A stretch of DNA of 64,000 nucleotides from Gluconobacter sp. Dm-62 (GCF_018256155.1 NZ_JAERLY010000010.1:1-64000), one strand, 5' to 3'. Positions 17,586-26,881 are shown, numbered from the stretch's first letter. Numbers and translations: made by a program. Notes: generated by a model from the sequence alone, not told the origin.

Positions 17586-18332
17586 ATGCAGGGCAGCGGT
17601 GTGGGCGTTCTGGACAAATGCATGGAACTGACAAACAGTCTTTCCATGTCATCGGGGGGGCTGACCGCACTCGAGCTGGCCCGTCGGACGGGAATGGACC
17701 GTGGCACCGTGCATCGTTTGCTGAAAGCCATGGTTTACTGGAAGCAGGTTGAGACTGCGGATGGCACATATCGTCTGGGCGCGGGGGCGCTTTTGTCAGC
17801 CAGTTCATATCTGACACGTCTGCCCCTGCGGCGCGTGGCATTGCCATATGCCATTGATCTGCAGAATGTGATTTCGGATCGTCCAGCCATTGTTTCTGTT
17901 GCGCTGCCGGTCGGGGATCAGATTGTCCTGATTGACCGGATGTGGACGGCCACGACGCCCTTTAATGTCATTGCCGATCTTGAGGACCGCTTTGACATGG
18001 ACAGCTGCACCAGCGGACGTGCTGTCCTCGCGACATTCACGCCCGGCGCGGCCGCCGGGCTCCTGGGTGAAGAACGATATCTGGCGGTAGCACCCCGTCT
18101 GGAGAAAATCAGGGAAACCGGCGGCTACTCATTCGGGCATAGCGAGCAGCGCAAAGGGTTGTCGTCAATGGGATATCCTGTCCGGCATGGAGACGGGTCT
18201 GCCATTGGCGCACTGGTCGTCGCTGGGCTTGAGATGGAGACGGATATGCGGGCGTCTTCTTCTTTGGCGCATCACATGCAGCGCGCCTGTGCAGGGATTG
18301 CCGAGCGTCTGTTCAACTCTTCTGCGGTTTGA
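17586..18332 (+). CDS. IclR-family transcriptional regulator
   Basis: Regulator of 248 aa with an N-terminal winged helix (LTALELARRTGMDRGTVHRL, about residues 25-45) and an IclR effector domain with the conserved SCTSGRAVLA and FGHSEQRKGLSSMGYPV segments. The ATG at 17586 has AGGA eight bases upstream. Its 3' end overlaps the convergent CoA ligase gene by 20 bases. IclR proteins usually control neighbouring catabolic genes in response to a small organic acid; the paired palindromes at 20858-20892 are the likely targets. Confidence 0.93.
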   Translation: MQGSGVGVLDKCMELTNSLSMSSGGLTALELARRTGMDRGTVHRLLKAMVYWKQVETADGTYRLGAGALLSASSYLTRLPLRRVALPYAIDLQNVISDRPAIVSVALPVGDQIVLIDRMWTATTPFNVIADLEDRFDMDSCTSGRAVLATFTPGAAAGLLGEERYLAVAPRLEKIRETGGYSFGHSEQRKGLSSMGYPVRHGDGSAIGALVVAGLEMETDMRASSSLAHHMQRACAGIAERLFNSSAV

Positions 18333-19809
18333 CGTCAGTTTTCAGGATTTCCAGGAGTTTGCCCTGCTGTACCTTGCCGTAATGGGAGCGGGGAAGGTGG
18401 GAGACAAACTGGATCTGTTTTGGAACCTTGTGCCGCGAGAGGACAGTTTTGCAGTACTCAACCAGTTGCTCGGCTGAAACTGATTGTCCGGAATGCAGGA
18501 CCACAACGGCACAGATGCGTTCGCCCCATTCCGGATCGGGTAAGCCAAAGACGTGGGCGTCCTGAACAGCCGTATGGTCCAGCAATGTTTCGGCAACTTC
18601 TGACGGCTGTACCGACATGCCCCCTGTGCGGATGATCTCCTTGCGGCGTCCGACAATACGCAGCAGTTCCTGAGGATCCAGCTCTCCCAGATCGCCCGTT
18701 CTGAGCCAGCCGTTCTGAAGAGTGGCCGCCGTGAGATCAGGCCGTTTCCAGTAACCGGCCATCAGATGAGGCCCGCTGATCTCGACTTCTCCAGCGCCGG
18801 AGAGTGTGTCCGGATCTGTCAACCGGCCCTTTACGGTTTCGAGGGCAAAGCCCACGGCTCCGGCAGATCTTTCTGTTTGACGGAGAGCGGCGAGAACCGG
18901 AGCTGGAAGGTAGAAGCTCCAGGGAGCCTCGGTCATGCCATAAAGGATGCTGAGACGCGGCCCCAGAAGAGACGTGGCTTTATCCAGAATCTCTGATGAG
19001 AGAGCAGCAGCACCGACATCAAGGGATCGGAAATGCGGCAGGGCTTTGGGAGCGGAGGGTGTTTCACTTTCATGGTGGATGAGGCGACTGATCTGGGTTG
19101 GGACGAGGGAGCTGAAGGTTGCTGCTGTCCGTTCCAGCGTTGAGAGAAAAGTCGCAGGATTGAAGCGGCCGCCAAGGACGATGGTCCCACCGCTGCACAG
19201 ATGAGCCAGAACTGAAACCGATGCGATTGGCCACAGTGGACGAACATTGAGGAGCACGTCCTGCGGAGATGTCGGGCGAGCAAGGCTGATATTGGTGACA
19301 ACTGCGGAAAGGCTGCCCTGTGTATGCATGACCGCCTTTGGTTGACCGGTGGTACCCCCCGTATAGTTCAGTGAGGCCAGATCATCGCCTGTAGGCAAAG
19401 GCAGCGGTGGTGCGGTTTCATCCCAGCTATTGGGGAGGGGAAGGCACGGGGCATTCGTCAGATCCTGCGCCTGTATTGCGGCAGTGCTTCCGTAAAGCAG
19501 AAGCGCAATCCCGGCATCGGCTATCTGGCTCTTTAGCTCCAGAGGGGAGAGGGACGGATCGAGCGGGACGCGGACATAGCCGTTTGCCATCGCACCGTAG
19601 TCGGCGATGAGATAGGGGATGCTGGCATCGGCGAGGATACCGATCCGGGCGCCCTGAGGAATGGAGCGGTTCACGAGAAACGCTCCGAACCCCGCCAGGG
19701 CCTTTCCGACTTCGGCGAAGGTCAGGCGCTGGCCTGATGTCAGGTCCTGCATGGCCGTAGCGTCCGGCCACTGTGTAGAAGCACGGGAAAAGAAAGCGCC
19801 CAGCGTCAT
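18313..19809 (-). CDS. AMP-dependent acyl-CoA synthetase/ligase
   Basis: ANL-superfamily CoA ligase (498 aa). The AMP-binding signature is LNYTGGTTGQPKAVMH near residue 150, with YGMTEA near 292, RTGDLGELD near 374, the hinge GRRKEIIRTGG, and the C-terminal catalytic Lys in HYGKVQQGKL. It activates a carboxylic acid to its CoA thioester in the cytosol; sequence alone does not tell fatty from aromatic substrates. It follows the alcohol dehydrogenase by 4 bases and is likely in one operon with it, divergent from the crotonase operon. Confidence 0.92.
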   Translation of the reverse strand: MTLGAFFSRASTQWPDATAMQDLTSGQRLTFAEVGKALAGFGAFLVNRSIPQGARIGILADASIPYLIADYGAMANGYVRVPLDPSLSPLELKSQIADAGIALLLYGSTAAIQAQDLTNAPCLPLPNSWDETAPPLPLPTGDDLASLNYTGGTTGQPKAVMHTQGSLSAVVTNISLARPTSPQDVLLNVRPLWPIASVSVLAHLCSGGTIVLGGRFNPATFLSTLERTAATFSSLVPTQISRLIHHESETPSAPKALPHFRSLDVGAAALSSEILDKATSLLGPRLSILYGMTEAPWSFYLPAPVLAALRQTERSAGAVGFALETVKGRLTDPDTLSGAGEVEISGPHLMAGYWKRPDLTAATLQNGWLRTGDLGELDPQELLRIVGRRKEIIRTGGMSVQPSEVAETLLDHTAVQDAHVFGLPDPEWGERICAVVVLHSGQSVSAEQLVEYCKTVLSRHKVPKQIQFVSHLPRSHYGKVQQGKLLEILKTDVKPQKS

Positions 19810-19813
19810 GATG

Positions 19814-20836
19814 TTACCACCCGCTCAGAATGATGCGTCCGTCTACCTGTCTGGCTTCCAGCAGTTCATGGGCACGGGCAGCTTCGGGGAATGGCAGAAT
19901 GCGATCGATCTGTGGTTTGACGATGCCGGTGGAAATCATGGCAAGGGACTGCCTGACTTCGTCGAGTGTGGCGCTGCCGGAACCCTGGACCCTGAGGCGG
20001 CGGCCGATCAGGAGACCCGGTGAGACAGCCACGTCTGCGGGAGAGACGTTCCCAAGAACGACGACCCGTCCACCCATCCCCATGGACCGCAGAGTTTGTG
20101 GTAGCGTAAAGCCCAGATTTTCCATGGCAACGTCCACGCCCTGTTTGGCCGTGGCGGCCCAGACGTCCCGGCTGTATGTGCCGTCGGAGACGAGCACAGT
20201 TCCTGCACCAAGCTTTTTCAGAAAATCGACTTTGCGCTCACTGCCGGTGATGGCGATCACATGGGCGCCCAGTGCTCTCGCAATCTGGATCTGGTGGACA
20301 CCCAGCCCACCACTGGCGCCGTTGATGAGAACTGTATCTCCGGCCTGGACTCCCGCCTGCGAAACCAGGGCTCTCATGGCCGTACCAATCGGGCAAGAGG
20401 CCAGAGCCGCTTCGGGATAGGGTACGTTATCGGGAATCCGGATGGCAGAGATCGCAGGCAGGCGGATATATTCCGCATATGCGCCTTCGGTATCGATGGC
20501 TGGCAGGGAGAGGGAGCGGCAGAGATCCTGCCGTCCGCGAAGGCAGTCCCGACACGTGCCGCAGAACCGACGCTGGTATCCCACCACCCTGTCACCCACC
20601 GTCAGGGCGGTAACGGACGCGCCGGTCTGGACGATTTCTCCGGAAACTTCATGACCCAGAATAACGCCTGAGGGGGCGCCGGGAAGTTTTCCGGCGCGAT
20701 GCAGAAGGTCGTGGTGGCAGATCCCAGCCGATTCGACACGGACCAGAACGTCATCCGGGCCGGGTTCAGGGGTAGGAACCTCTCTGAGTACCAACTGGTC
20801 CGGGCCGCCGAAGTCCTTGAGAAAAATGGCTTTCAT
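19814..20836 (-). CDS. zinc-dependent alcohol dehydrogenase
   Basis: Medium-chain dehydrogenase (340 aa). The start at 20836 has AGGAAG seven bases upstream; a longer frame to 20875 would run through operator-like repeats. Catalytic-zinc ligands appear in GICHHDLLH and GHEVSGE, the structural-zinc loop as CGTCRDCLRGRQDLC, and the nucleotide loop as GASGGLG near residue 160. It should interconvert an alcohol and an aldehyde or ketone. It is first in the minus-strand operon with the CoA ligase, an arrangement that would turn an alcohol or aldehyde into a CoA ester with one further oxidation step. Confidence 0.92.
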   Translation of the reverse strand: MKAIFLKDFGGPDQLVLREVPTPEPGPDDVLVRVESAGICHHDLLHRAGKLPGAPSGVILGHEVSGEIVQTGASVTALTVGDRVVGYQRRFCGTCRDCLRGRQDLCRSLSLPAIDTEGAYAEYIRLPAISAIRIPDNVPYPEAALASCPIGTAMRALVSQAGVQAGDTVLINGASGGLGVHQIQIARALGAHVIAITGSERKVDFLKKLGAGTVLVSDGTYSRDVWAATAKQGVDVAMENLGFTLPQTLRSMGMGGRVVVLGNVSPADVAVSPGLLIGRRLRVQGSGSATLDEVRQSLAMISTGIVKPQIDRILPFPEAARAHELLEARQVDGRIILSGW

Positions 20837-20857
20837 GGTGTCGCTTCCTGCAAACAT

Positions 20858-20892
20858 GTTCGAATTATGAACCATAAGATCGAACTGTGAAC
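20858..20892. promoter_or_regulatory. two direct-repeated IclR-type operator sites
   Basis: Two 15-base sites, GTTCGAATTATGAAC (20858-20872) and GATCGAACTGTGAAC (20878-20892), match at 12 of 15 positions and start exactly 20 bases apart, two helical turns. Each has GTTC/GAAC-like half sites, the layout known for IclR-family regulators such as PcaR, PcaU and PobR. They lie between the divergent alcohol dehydrogenase and crotonase operons, so one tetramer could control both. The regulator is inferred to be the IclR protein encoded at 17586. Confidence 0.6.
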
Positions 20893-20968
20893 TTTTTTAT
20901 ATTCCACCTCGATTTCCGTTGCTATGGTAATTCAACGATCCGGTCAGATGAGTCATCAGGAAAACACA

Positions 20969-21667
20969 ATGATAAAGAGTGATATATCTGAAGGTGTTCT
21001 GACGCTCACTCTTGATCGTCCCGAGCGCCTGAACGCTTTGGACAGTGCCGGCAAGGCTGCCCTGGGGCAGGCGTGGCATGATGCTTTGCGTAATCCCGAG
21101 GTTCGGGCCGTTGTTCTGCAGGGCGCGGGAGAGCGGGCCTTTTGTGCTGGTTCGGATCTGAAGGAGATAGGCGCCACCGGGCAGGTCGCGAGTACGGAAA
21201 TTCTTGCATCCTGCCTGCCGGGCGTTGCCGAGGATTTTACCAAGCCGGTTGTGGCGGCGCTTCATGGACATGTGATCGGGCTGGGGATCAGCATCGCCAT
21301 GTATTGTGATTTCAGGATTGCCTCTCCGACAGCACGTTTCCGTTTTCCCGAAGTTGAGCACAACATGCTTTCCGGATTCAGCGCCATTGAACTGCCCTCG
21401 CTCATCGGTGAGGCAGCGGCTCTGGACATCATGCTGACGGGGCGCGCCTTTGACGCTGTTGAAGCGCAGAAGCTGGGACTTGTTTCCAGTATCGAAGCAG
21501 ATCCCCACACAGCCGCCCAGGCATTTACTTCCCGGCTGGCGGGGCTCCCCGTCTCCGCCATGGGCTGGAGCAAGCGCCTGCTGCTGGCGGAACGTCGGAC
21601 GCGTATCGAGAGACATATGGCGCTGGTGGACCAGGCGCGCAGGGAGGTGGGGGAGCATGAGCGCTGA
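20969..21667 (+). CDS. enoyl-CoA hydratase/isomerase family protein
   Basis: Crotonase-fold enzyme of 232 aa; the ATG at 20969 has AGGA seven bases upstream, unlike in-frame ATGs at 20924 and 20948. Oxyanion-hole segments are FCAGSDLKEI and GHVIGLGISIAMYCDF. Compared with rat enoyl-CoA hydratase, the catalytic Glu of FPEVEHNM (E164 position) is present, but the E144 position is a Ser in GISIAMYC, so it may be an isomerase, lyase or hydrolase instead of a classical hydratase. First of a plus-strand operon with permease and monooxygenase, whose starts overlap in series. Confidence 0.9.
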   Translation: MIKSDISEGVLTLTLDRPERLNALDSAGKAALGQAWHDALRNPEVRAVVLQGAGERAFCAGSDLKEIGATGQVASTEILASCLPGVAEDFTKPVVAALHGHVIGLGISIAMYCDFRIASPTARFRFPEVEHNMLSGFSAIELPSLIGEAAALDIMLTGRAFDAVEAQKLGLVSSIEADPHTAAQAFTSRLAGLPVSAMGWSKRLLLAERRTRIERHMALVDQARREVGEHER

Positions 21668-22994
21668 CAGCCTGTCCGCCCCGGCACAGGAACAGAAGGA
21701 GGTCTTCCGGCATATAGCCTGGCGTCTGATGCCGTTTCTTTTTGCGTGTCTGGTCTTTAACTGGCTGGATCGTGTGTCGATCAGTTTTGCGCATCTGCAG
21801 TTTCGCAAGGATCTGGGAATTACCGACACCGTTTTTGGTTTATCGGTCGGGCTTTTCTCTGCGGGCTACCTGCTGTGCGAAATCCCAAGCAATCTGGTGC
21901 TGGAACGCTTCGGAGCGCGGCGGACGCTCGCCCGTATCATGATCATCTGGGGGTTTGTCACAATCGGCATGGCGTTCGTGCAGGGGCCTTACAGTCTCTA
22001 CGTCACGCGTACGCTGCTGGGCATGGCGGAGGCCGGCTTTTTTCCTGGCGTAATCCTTTATCTGACATACTGGTTTCCCGACGCCTATCGTGCACGGATT
22101 ACGTCACGTTTCATTATGGCTATTGCGGTTTGTGGCATTGTGGGTGGCCCGGTTTCGACCTGGATCATGACGCATCTTGCCGGGGTCGGCGGCTGGCATG
22201 GCTGGCAGTGGCTTTTTGTTCTGGATGGCCTGCCGCCTGTGATGGCAGGGCTTGTGGCCTATCGCTGGCTGTCCGACCGCCCGGCGGATGCCGCGTGGCT
22301 GAGTCTGGAACAGCGCGAGATCGTCCGGCAGGCTCTCGGGCAGCAGACCGGGCAAGGCGAGGTCTCGGAAAAACGGCCGCTTCGAGATGCGTTCCGGAAC
22401 CGGACGCTCTGGTTTCTGTCCCTGAGCTACTGTCTGACAATCATGTGCACCGGGAATGTCGTCAATTTCTGGGTGCCGTCCATTCTTCGGGCTTCAGGAG
22501 TGCATGATCTCCAGAGGCTGGGAAATCTAAGTGCGCTTCCACACATCATCGGGATCGTCGCGATGCTGATGGCATGCCAGAGCTCCGACCGGAATCACGA
22601 GAGGCGCTGGCATTTCGCAGCAGGAGGCGGGCTGGCCGTGGTGGGAATGCTTCTTCTTCCCTGGTCGTTGCATCATGTCGTTCTGACCATGTTGCTGCTG
22701 ACGCTGATGGTCTGCGGATACCTGATTGCCACTGCGATTTTCTGGAGCATCCCGGCCAGCCTTCTGCCTCGTCAGGACAGGGCTTTGGGCCTCGCTTTCA
22801 TCAACTGCTGCGGTCAGATCAGCAGCATGCTCACGCCCGTGATGATCGGTTTTCTCAGGAGCCGCCTGGGTGGGTTTGAAGCAGCACTGACTGTGGTGAG
22901 TGTTCTGGTGGCGCTGGGCGTCCTGATCCTGCTGCGCTGTACGACGCCTGCTTCCGTGACCCGTTCTTCTTCCATACTGGAACCAAGCTCATGA
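21657..22994 (+). CDS. MFS transporter, anion:cation symporter type
   Basis: Permease of 445 aa in the ACS branch that carries organic acids such as phthalate, hydroxybenzoate or hexuronates. The start at 21657 sits behind GGGGGAG and overlaps the crotonase stop by 11 bases; the longer open frame upstream is crotonase antisense-of-frame only. Typical marks are NWLDRVSISFAH in helix 1, FGLSVGLFSAGYLLCEIPSN, and the conserved TRTLLGMAEAGFFPGVILYL. It probably imports the acid that the CoA ligase activates. Confidence 0.92.
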   Translation: MSADSLSAPAQEQKEVFRHIAWRLMPFLFACLVFNWLDRVSISFAHLQFRKDLGITDTVFGLSVGLFSAGYLLCEIPSNLVLERFGARRTLARIMIIWGFVTIGMAFVQGPYSLYVTRTLLGMAEAGFFPGVILYLTYWFPDAYRARITSRFIMAIAVCGIVGGPVSTWIMTHLAGVGGWHGWQWLFVLDGLPPVMAGLVAYRWLSDRPADAAWLSLEQREIVRQALGQQTGQGEVSEKRPLRDAFRNRTLWFLSLSYCLTIMCTGNVVNFWVPSILRASGVHDLQRLGNLSALPHIIGIVAMLMACQSSDRNHERRWHFAAGGGLAVVGMLLLPWSLHHVVLTMLLLTLMVCGYLIATAIFWSIPASLLPRQDRALGLAFINCCGQISSMLTPVMIGFLRSRLGGFEAALTVVSVLVALGVLILLRCTTPASVTRSSSILEPSS

Positions 22995-24187
22995 CTGATT
23001 ACGCCGATCTTGCCAGACAACTTGCTCCTGCAATTGCGGTTTCAGCATGCGAGCGGGATGCCCAGCGTATTCTGCCTTTCGATGTGTTCGACAGCATCCG
23101 GAAATCGGGGCTGGGCGCGGCGCGTGTCCAGAAGGAACTGGGGGGCGGTGACGTCAGCCAGAGTGTGGTTGCTGACATCTTTATGACGCTTGGCAAAGCC
23201 GACCCGAATGTGGCCCAGGGACTGTTTCCCCACTTCATGAACATCGAGCAGCTGCGACTGATGGCTACGCCTGAAATGCAGGGCCTTTACCTTGCAAAAA
23301 TCGGCGAAGGCCAGCTCAGTTCCGGTGCTGTGGCCGAGCGGGGTGGTGGATTTCGCGGAGAGATCCATACCCATGTCGCAGAGACCGGGGGGCAGAAAAA
23401 GCTGTTGGGAAGCAAGTTCTACAGCACGGGATGCCTGTTTGCGGATTTCATCAAAGTGCAGGCCGTCGATGCGAAGAAGCGTGGTCTGTATGTGATGTTG
23501 CCCAAGGGTACGGACGGCCTGGTGCTGAAGGACGACTGGGATGGTATGGGGCAGCGCGTGACGGCCAGCGGCACGACCGAGTTTCATGATATTGCCCTGT
23601 CGGACGAACAGATTATTCCGATCCATCAATGGTCTGGCAAGAGAAGCTATGTGGGCGCCTCTGCTCAGTTAATTCACTGTGCCATTGATGTCGGCATCGG
23701 GCTCGCTGTGCTGGAAGACGCCATATACTGGGCGAAAAACCATACCCGCCCCTTGCGAGAAAGCGGCGTCACCAGCGCCAGCGAGGATCCCTATATTCTG
23801 TATGCGATCGGCGAAATGTCTACCCGTGTTCGCGGGGCAGAAGCGCTGGTTCGCAGGGCTGCGGAGGCTGTTGAACTGGCCTGCCGGGCTCAGCTTGAAG
23901 ACGCAAGACAGGGGTGTTTTGCTACAGAAGAGACCGAGCGGCGGCTGGTCGAATCCTCCATTCGTACGGCTGAAGCCAAGATCGCCTCTACCGACGCGGC
24001 GCTTTACGTCTCCCAGCGGATGTATGACGTAGGCGGTGCAGCGACCACCCAGAAACGGTTCAACTATGACCGGCACTGGCGGAACGCCCGGACGCACACC
24101 ACCCATGACAGCGTCGCTTACAAGTACAAGGCGATTGGGAACTATCTGCTGAACGATACACCTCCTCCCGTTACGTTTACGTACTAA
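22991..24187 (+). CDS. SfnB/DszC-like flavin monooxygenase of the acyl-CoA dehydrogenase fold
   Basis: Protein of 398 aa, coupled to the permease by an ATGA overlap. It has the acyl-CoA dehydrogenase fold but the C-terminus reads RHWRNARTHTTHDSVAYKYK followed by IGNYLLNDTPP, the hallmark of the DszC/SfnB group of reduced-flavin monooxygenases rather than true acyl-CoA dehydrogenases. Such enzymes oxygenate sulfur compounds or aromatic nitrogen/carbon centres with FMNH2 from a separate reductase, which is not adjacent here. A hydroxylation or desulfurisation step in the locus is inferred. Confidence 0.88.
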   Translation: MTDYADLARQLAPAIAVSACERDAQRILPFDVFDSIRKSGLGAARVQKELGGGDVSQSVVADIFMTLGKADPNVAQGLFPHFMNIEQLRLMATPEMQGLYLAKIGEGQLSSGAVAERGGGFRGEIHTHVAETGGQKKLLGSKFYSTGCLFADFIKVQAVDAKKRGLYVMLPKGTDGLVLKDDWDGMGQRVTASGTTEFHDIALSDEQIIPIHQWSGKRSYVGASAQLIHCAIDVGIGLAVLEDAIYWAKNHTRPLRESGVTSASEDPYILYAIGEMSTRVRGAEALVRRAAEAVELACRAQLEDARQGCFATEETERRLVESSIRTAEAKIASTDAALYVSQRMYDVGGAATTQKRFNYDRHWRNARTHTTHDSVAYKYKAIGNYLLNDTPPPVTFTY

Positions 24188-24228
24188 AAAACAAGACTTC
24201 CTGTGCTCCAGAGCATAATTTTCTTCCT

Positions 24229-24253
24229 ATAAAACTATAATATATAGTTTTAT
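24229..24253. promoter_or_regulatory. AT-only inverted repeat before the TonB receptor
   Basis: Perfect 10-base arms ATAAAACTAT and ATAGTTTTAT with a 5-base spacer, extendable by one pair, end 19 bases before the receptor's start codon. It does not match a classical Fur box closely. An operator or a leader hairpin are both possible. Confidence 0.45.
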
Positions 24254-24272
24254 ATAAAAAGGTCACTTTGCT

Positions 24273-26843
24273 ATGGTTGTTAAAGAGCTTTCGGCAAAGA
24301 AATACATTTCATTGCTGGTTTTTGTATCGATCCTTCCGTCGTCGGCTCTTGCCGCCGGTGGAGACCTAACGAAAAAGGAGAGCGGCGAAACGCTGAAAGC
24401 CAGTGTTTCCCACCGCCATGCCGCACCGTCCCGAGCGCACGTTCAGTCGAAGGGGGCACACGCGACTAAAACGCAGGCCCCCCGGCCCGTACTGGAAAAC
24501 ATTTCGGTGGTGGGACGGCAGGATGATCCTGTGCTGTCTCCGTCCACACGACGTCACAGTACCGTCAATGTTCAGGTTGTAAGTTCTGAAGAAATCGTAA
24601 GGACGGGCCAGAGTAATGCCATGGGGGCGCTTGAACAGCTTATACCTTCGGTCAGCTCTCCGTCATTCAGTGGGGTTGGGTCCAACCGCTTCATTCGAAC
24701 CATGCAGTTGCGCAACCTGTCTGCCGATCACACCCTGATCCTTGTGAATGGAAAACGCCGGCATCTGACAGCCAATTTCAATGCCAACGCCGGTCCGAAC
24801 TCCGGAACCGAGCCCGCGGATCTTTCGCTTATTCCACTCAGTGCGATTGATCATATTGAGGTTATTACCGAAGGTGCGTCCGCACTTTATGGACAGGACG
24901 CCATCGCGGGTGCCGTGAATATTGTTCTCAAGCACAATACCAGTGGAGGCTCGATCAACTTCGTTGATAGCGGGTATTATGCTGGCGACGGTGTAGGGGT
25001 GAATGGATACGGGGACTACGCGTTCAAACTTGGGAAAAGCGGTGGATATCTGGATCTTGCCGCCCAGATTTCGAACCAGTTGCCCACCAACCGTTCCGGC
25101 CCCTACACCGGGAGCATGTATTTCCCGCTGGCCGATGGCAGCGTTGATCCGCGGCAGACGAAGGCCGGTCGTGATTATAACCGGCTTGAGGGGCTGGGAC
25201 ACACGACCATGGAAACGGTTTCTGCAAATGGCGCAGTTCCGCTAACGGATCGTATCCGGGCTTACATGACTGCGACCTATGCGCATCGGACTGTTGAAAA
25301 CCAGGTCACCTTCAGAAACCAGTCTAATAACAACACGGTCCGGGCGCTGTATCCGGATGGCTTTATTCCTTTGATGGGAATGAGTGAGGATGACTTTCAG
25401 GTCAATGGTGGCGTGCAGGGAACAACTGCCGGCTGGAACTGGGATGGATATGTTACGTTTGGCCGTGACGACGAAAGCTATACTACACTCAATTCCGACA
25501 ATCCGACCTTTGGCCTGAATAGCAAAACGAATTTTTATGATGGATCGGATATTGCAACGCAACTTGTTACGGGCTTCAAGGCATCCCGCAACTTTCATCC
25601 ATCCTTTCTGTCAGGCCCACTTCTGGTGGAATTCGGGGGGGAATACAGGCACGATACGTTTCAGCTGACGGCTGGTGAGTATCAGTCATGGGCGGATGGT
25701 GGAGTTACAGTGCTTGATGGCCCCAGTGCGGGTGCGCTCGCGACGCCAGGGGCATCCGGGCATATTGGTGCATCGCCCGATACAGCAAGCAATACGGCCC
25801 GTGACGTTTTTGATGGCCACGTCAATCTTTCGTTCCATATTCTTCCGAAGTGGGAATGGACACTTGGTGGCCATGCGGTGAATTATTCCAATCTGGTCAC
25901 CACTGAGACGGGATCAGTTGGCACGCGATATGACTTTAACAAGCACTGGGCAATCAGGGCCAATTTCAATACGGGCTACCGGCCCCCGACGCTGGGACAG
26001 GAAAACTATTTCTACACATCGACTTTCCCGACCTACACTTTTGCCCAGCTGCCAACGACGAGTACTGCTTCAAAAGCGCTGGGTGGTGGAAATCTGAAAG
26101 GGGAGTATTCCCGGAGCTACAGTATCGGGATTGATGCCCATCCAATTGATAATCTTACCGTCACGGCCAACCTTTATCGGATTGCGATTAATGACCGCAT
26201 GGCAAACTCAACGCAGTTTGGCGGGACATCTGTGGAAAGCCTGCTGAGTAGTCTGGGGCTGAATGGTATACGCTACGTTCAGTATTATACGAACCCGGTT
26301 AATACAGTCACGAATGGCGGAGACGTCAATGTATCGTATGACGCTGATTTCCATAATTACGGAAAGTGGTTGTTTGCAGTAGGTGTGAATTTTGCGGATA
26401 CCGAAATCAGTCACTTTAACAATGCACCGGCACAGCTTGTTGCACTGAATCAGTCATATTTCGACGCATACGCTCAGAACACGCTCCTTCACTCGGCACC
26501 CAAGAACCGTGAAACGCTTGGCATTACCTGGGCACTCAAGAAATGGACCGTTGCCTTTCAGGAACAGCGTTATGGATCACTGACTTATATCGCCAATCCC
26601 AGCCTTGCTTCGAAAGACTGGACTGTTGTGAAGCCGGGCTACATCACAAACCTGACTGTCGATTATGACATTAATCCACGATGGTCCGTGAGTGTTGGAG
26701 CGCAAAATCTGTTTAATAAATATCCCGGACAGGTTTCCAAGGTCGCTCAGGCTTCTTCAAGCGGGGCTTTCAAATACCCTTATTATTCGGCTTATGGATT
26801 TATGGGCGGATATTACTTCGCGAAAGTCAGCTTTCATCTTTAG
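24273..26843 (+). CDS. TonB-dependent outer-membrane receptor
   Basis: Receptor of 856 aa with a signal peptide (about residues 1-29, ending SSALAAGG), a His/Ala/Lys-rich linker, a plug domain (ISVVGRQDD, VVSSEEIVRTG, ALYGQDAIAGAVNIVL) and a 22-strand barrel ending in an aromatic C-terminus, YYFAKVSFHL. The LILVNGKRRH and ITEGASALYGQDA pieces are typical of receptors for large organic ligands. It is 85 bases downstream of the monooxygenase, same strand, so it may deliver the substrate of the catabolic locus rather than iron; a siderophore ligand is the alternative. Confidence 0.93.
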   Translation: MVVKELSAKKYISLLVFVSILPSSALAAGGDLTKKESGETLKASVSHRHAAPSRAHVQSKGAHATKTQAPRPVLENISVVGRQDDPVLSPSTRRHSTVNVQVVSSEEIVRTGQSNAMGALEQLIPSVSSPSFSGVGSNRFIRTMQLRNLSADHTLILVNGKRRHLTANFNANAGPNSGTEPADLSLIPLSAIDHIEVITEGASALYGQDAIAGAVNIVLKHNTSGGSINFVDSGYYAGDGVGVNGYGDYAFKLGKSGGYLDLAAQISNQLPTNRSGPYTGSMYFPLADGSVDPRQTKAGRDYNRLEGLGHTTMETVSANGAVPLTDRIRAYMTATYAHRTVENQVTFRNQSNNNTVRALYPDGFIPLMGMSEDDFQVNGGVQGTTAGWNWDGYVTFGRDDESYTTLNSDNPTFGLNSKTNFYDGSDIATQLVTGFKASRNFHPSFLSGPLLVEFGGEYRHDTFQLTAGEYQSWADGGVTVLDGPSAGALATPGASGHIGASPDTASNTARDVFDGHVNLSFHILPKWEWTLGGHAVNYSNLVTTETGSVGTRYDFNKHWAIRANFNTGYRPPTLGQENYFYTSTFPTYTFAQLPTTSTASKALGGGNLKGEYSRSYSIGIDAHPIDNLTVTANLYRIAINDRMANSTQFGGTSVESLLSSLGLNGIRYVQYYTNPVNTVTNGGDVNVSYDADFHNYGKWLFAVGVNFADTEISHFNNAPAQLVALNQSYFDAYAQNTLLHSAPKNRETLGITWALKKWTVAFQEQRYGSLTYIANPSLASKDWTVVKPGYITNLTVDYDINPRWSVSVGAQNLFNKYPGQVSKVAQASSSGAFKYPYYSAYGFMGGYYFAKVSFHL

Positions 26844-26860
26844 AAGACTTTAAGAAAGGA

Positions 26861-26881
26861 GGGGCAGCCGTAAGCTGCTCT
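26861..26881 (+). terminator. hairpin after the TonB receptor
   Basis: GGGGCAGC (26861-26868) pairs with GCTGCTCT with one G-U pair across a 5-base loop, beginning 18 bases after the receptor stop. Only a short pyrimidine run (TCTT) follows, so it is a modest intrinsic terminator between convergent genes. Confidence 0.5.

Noticed and set aside
20897-21829. 310-codon minus-strand open frame opposite the crotonase gene
   Set aside because: The crotonase motifs on the plus strand are unmistakable; the antisense peptide has no family features.
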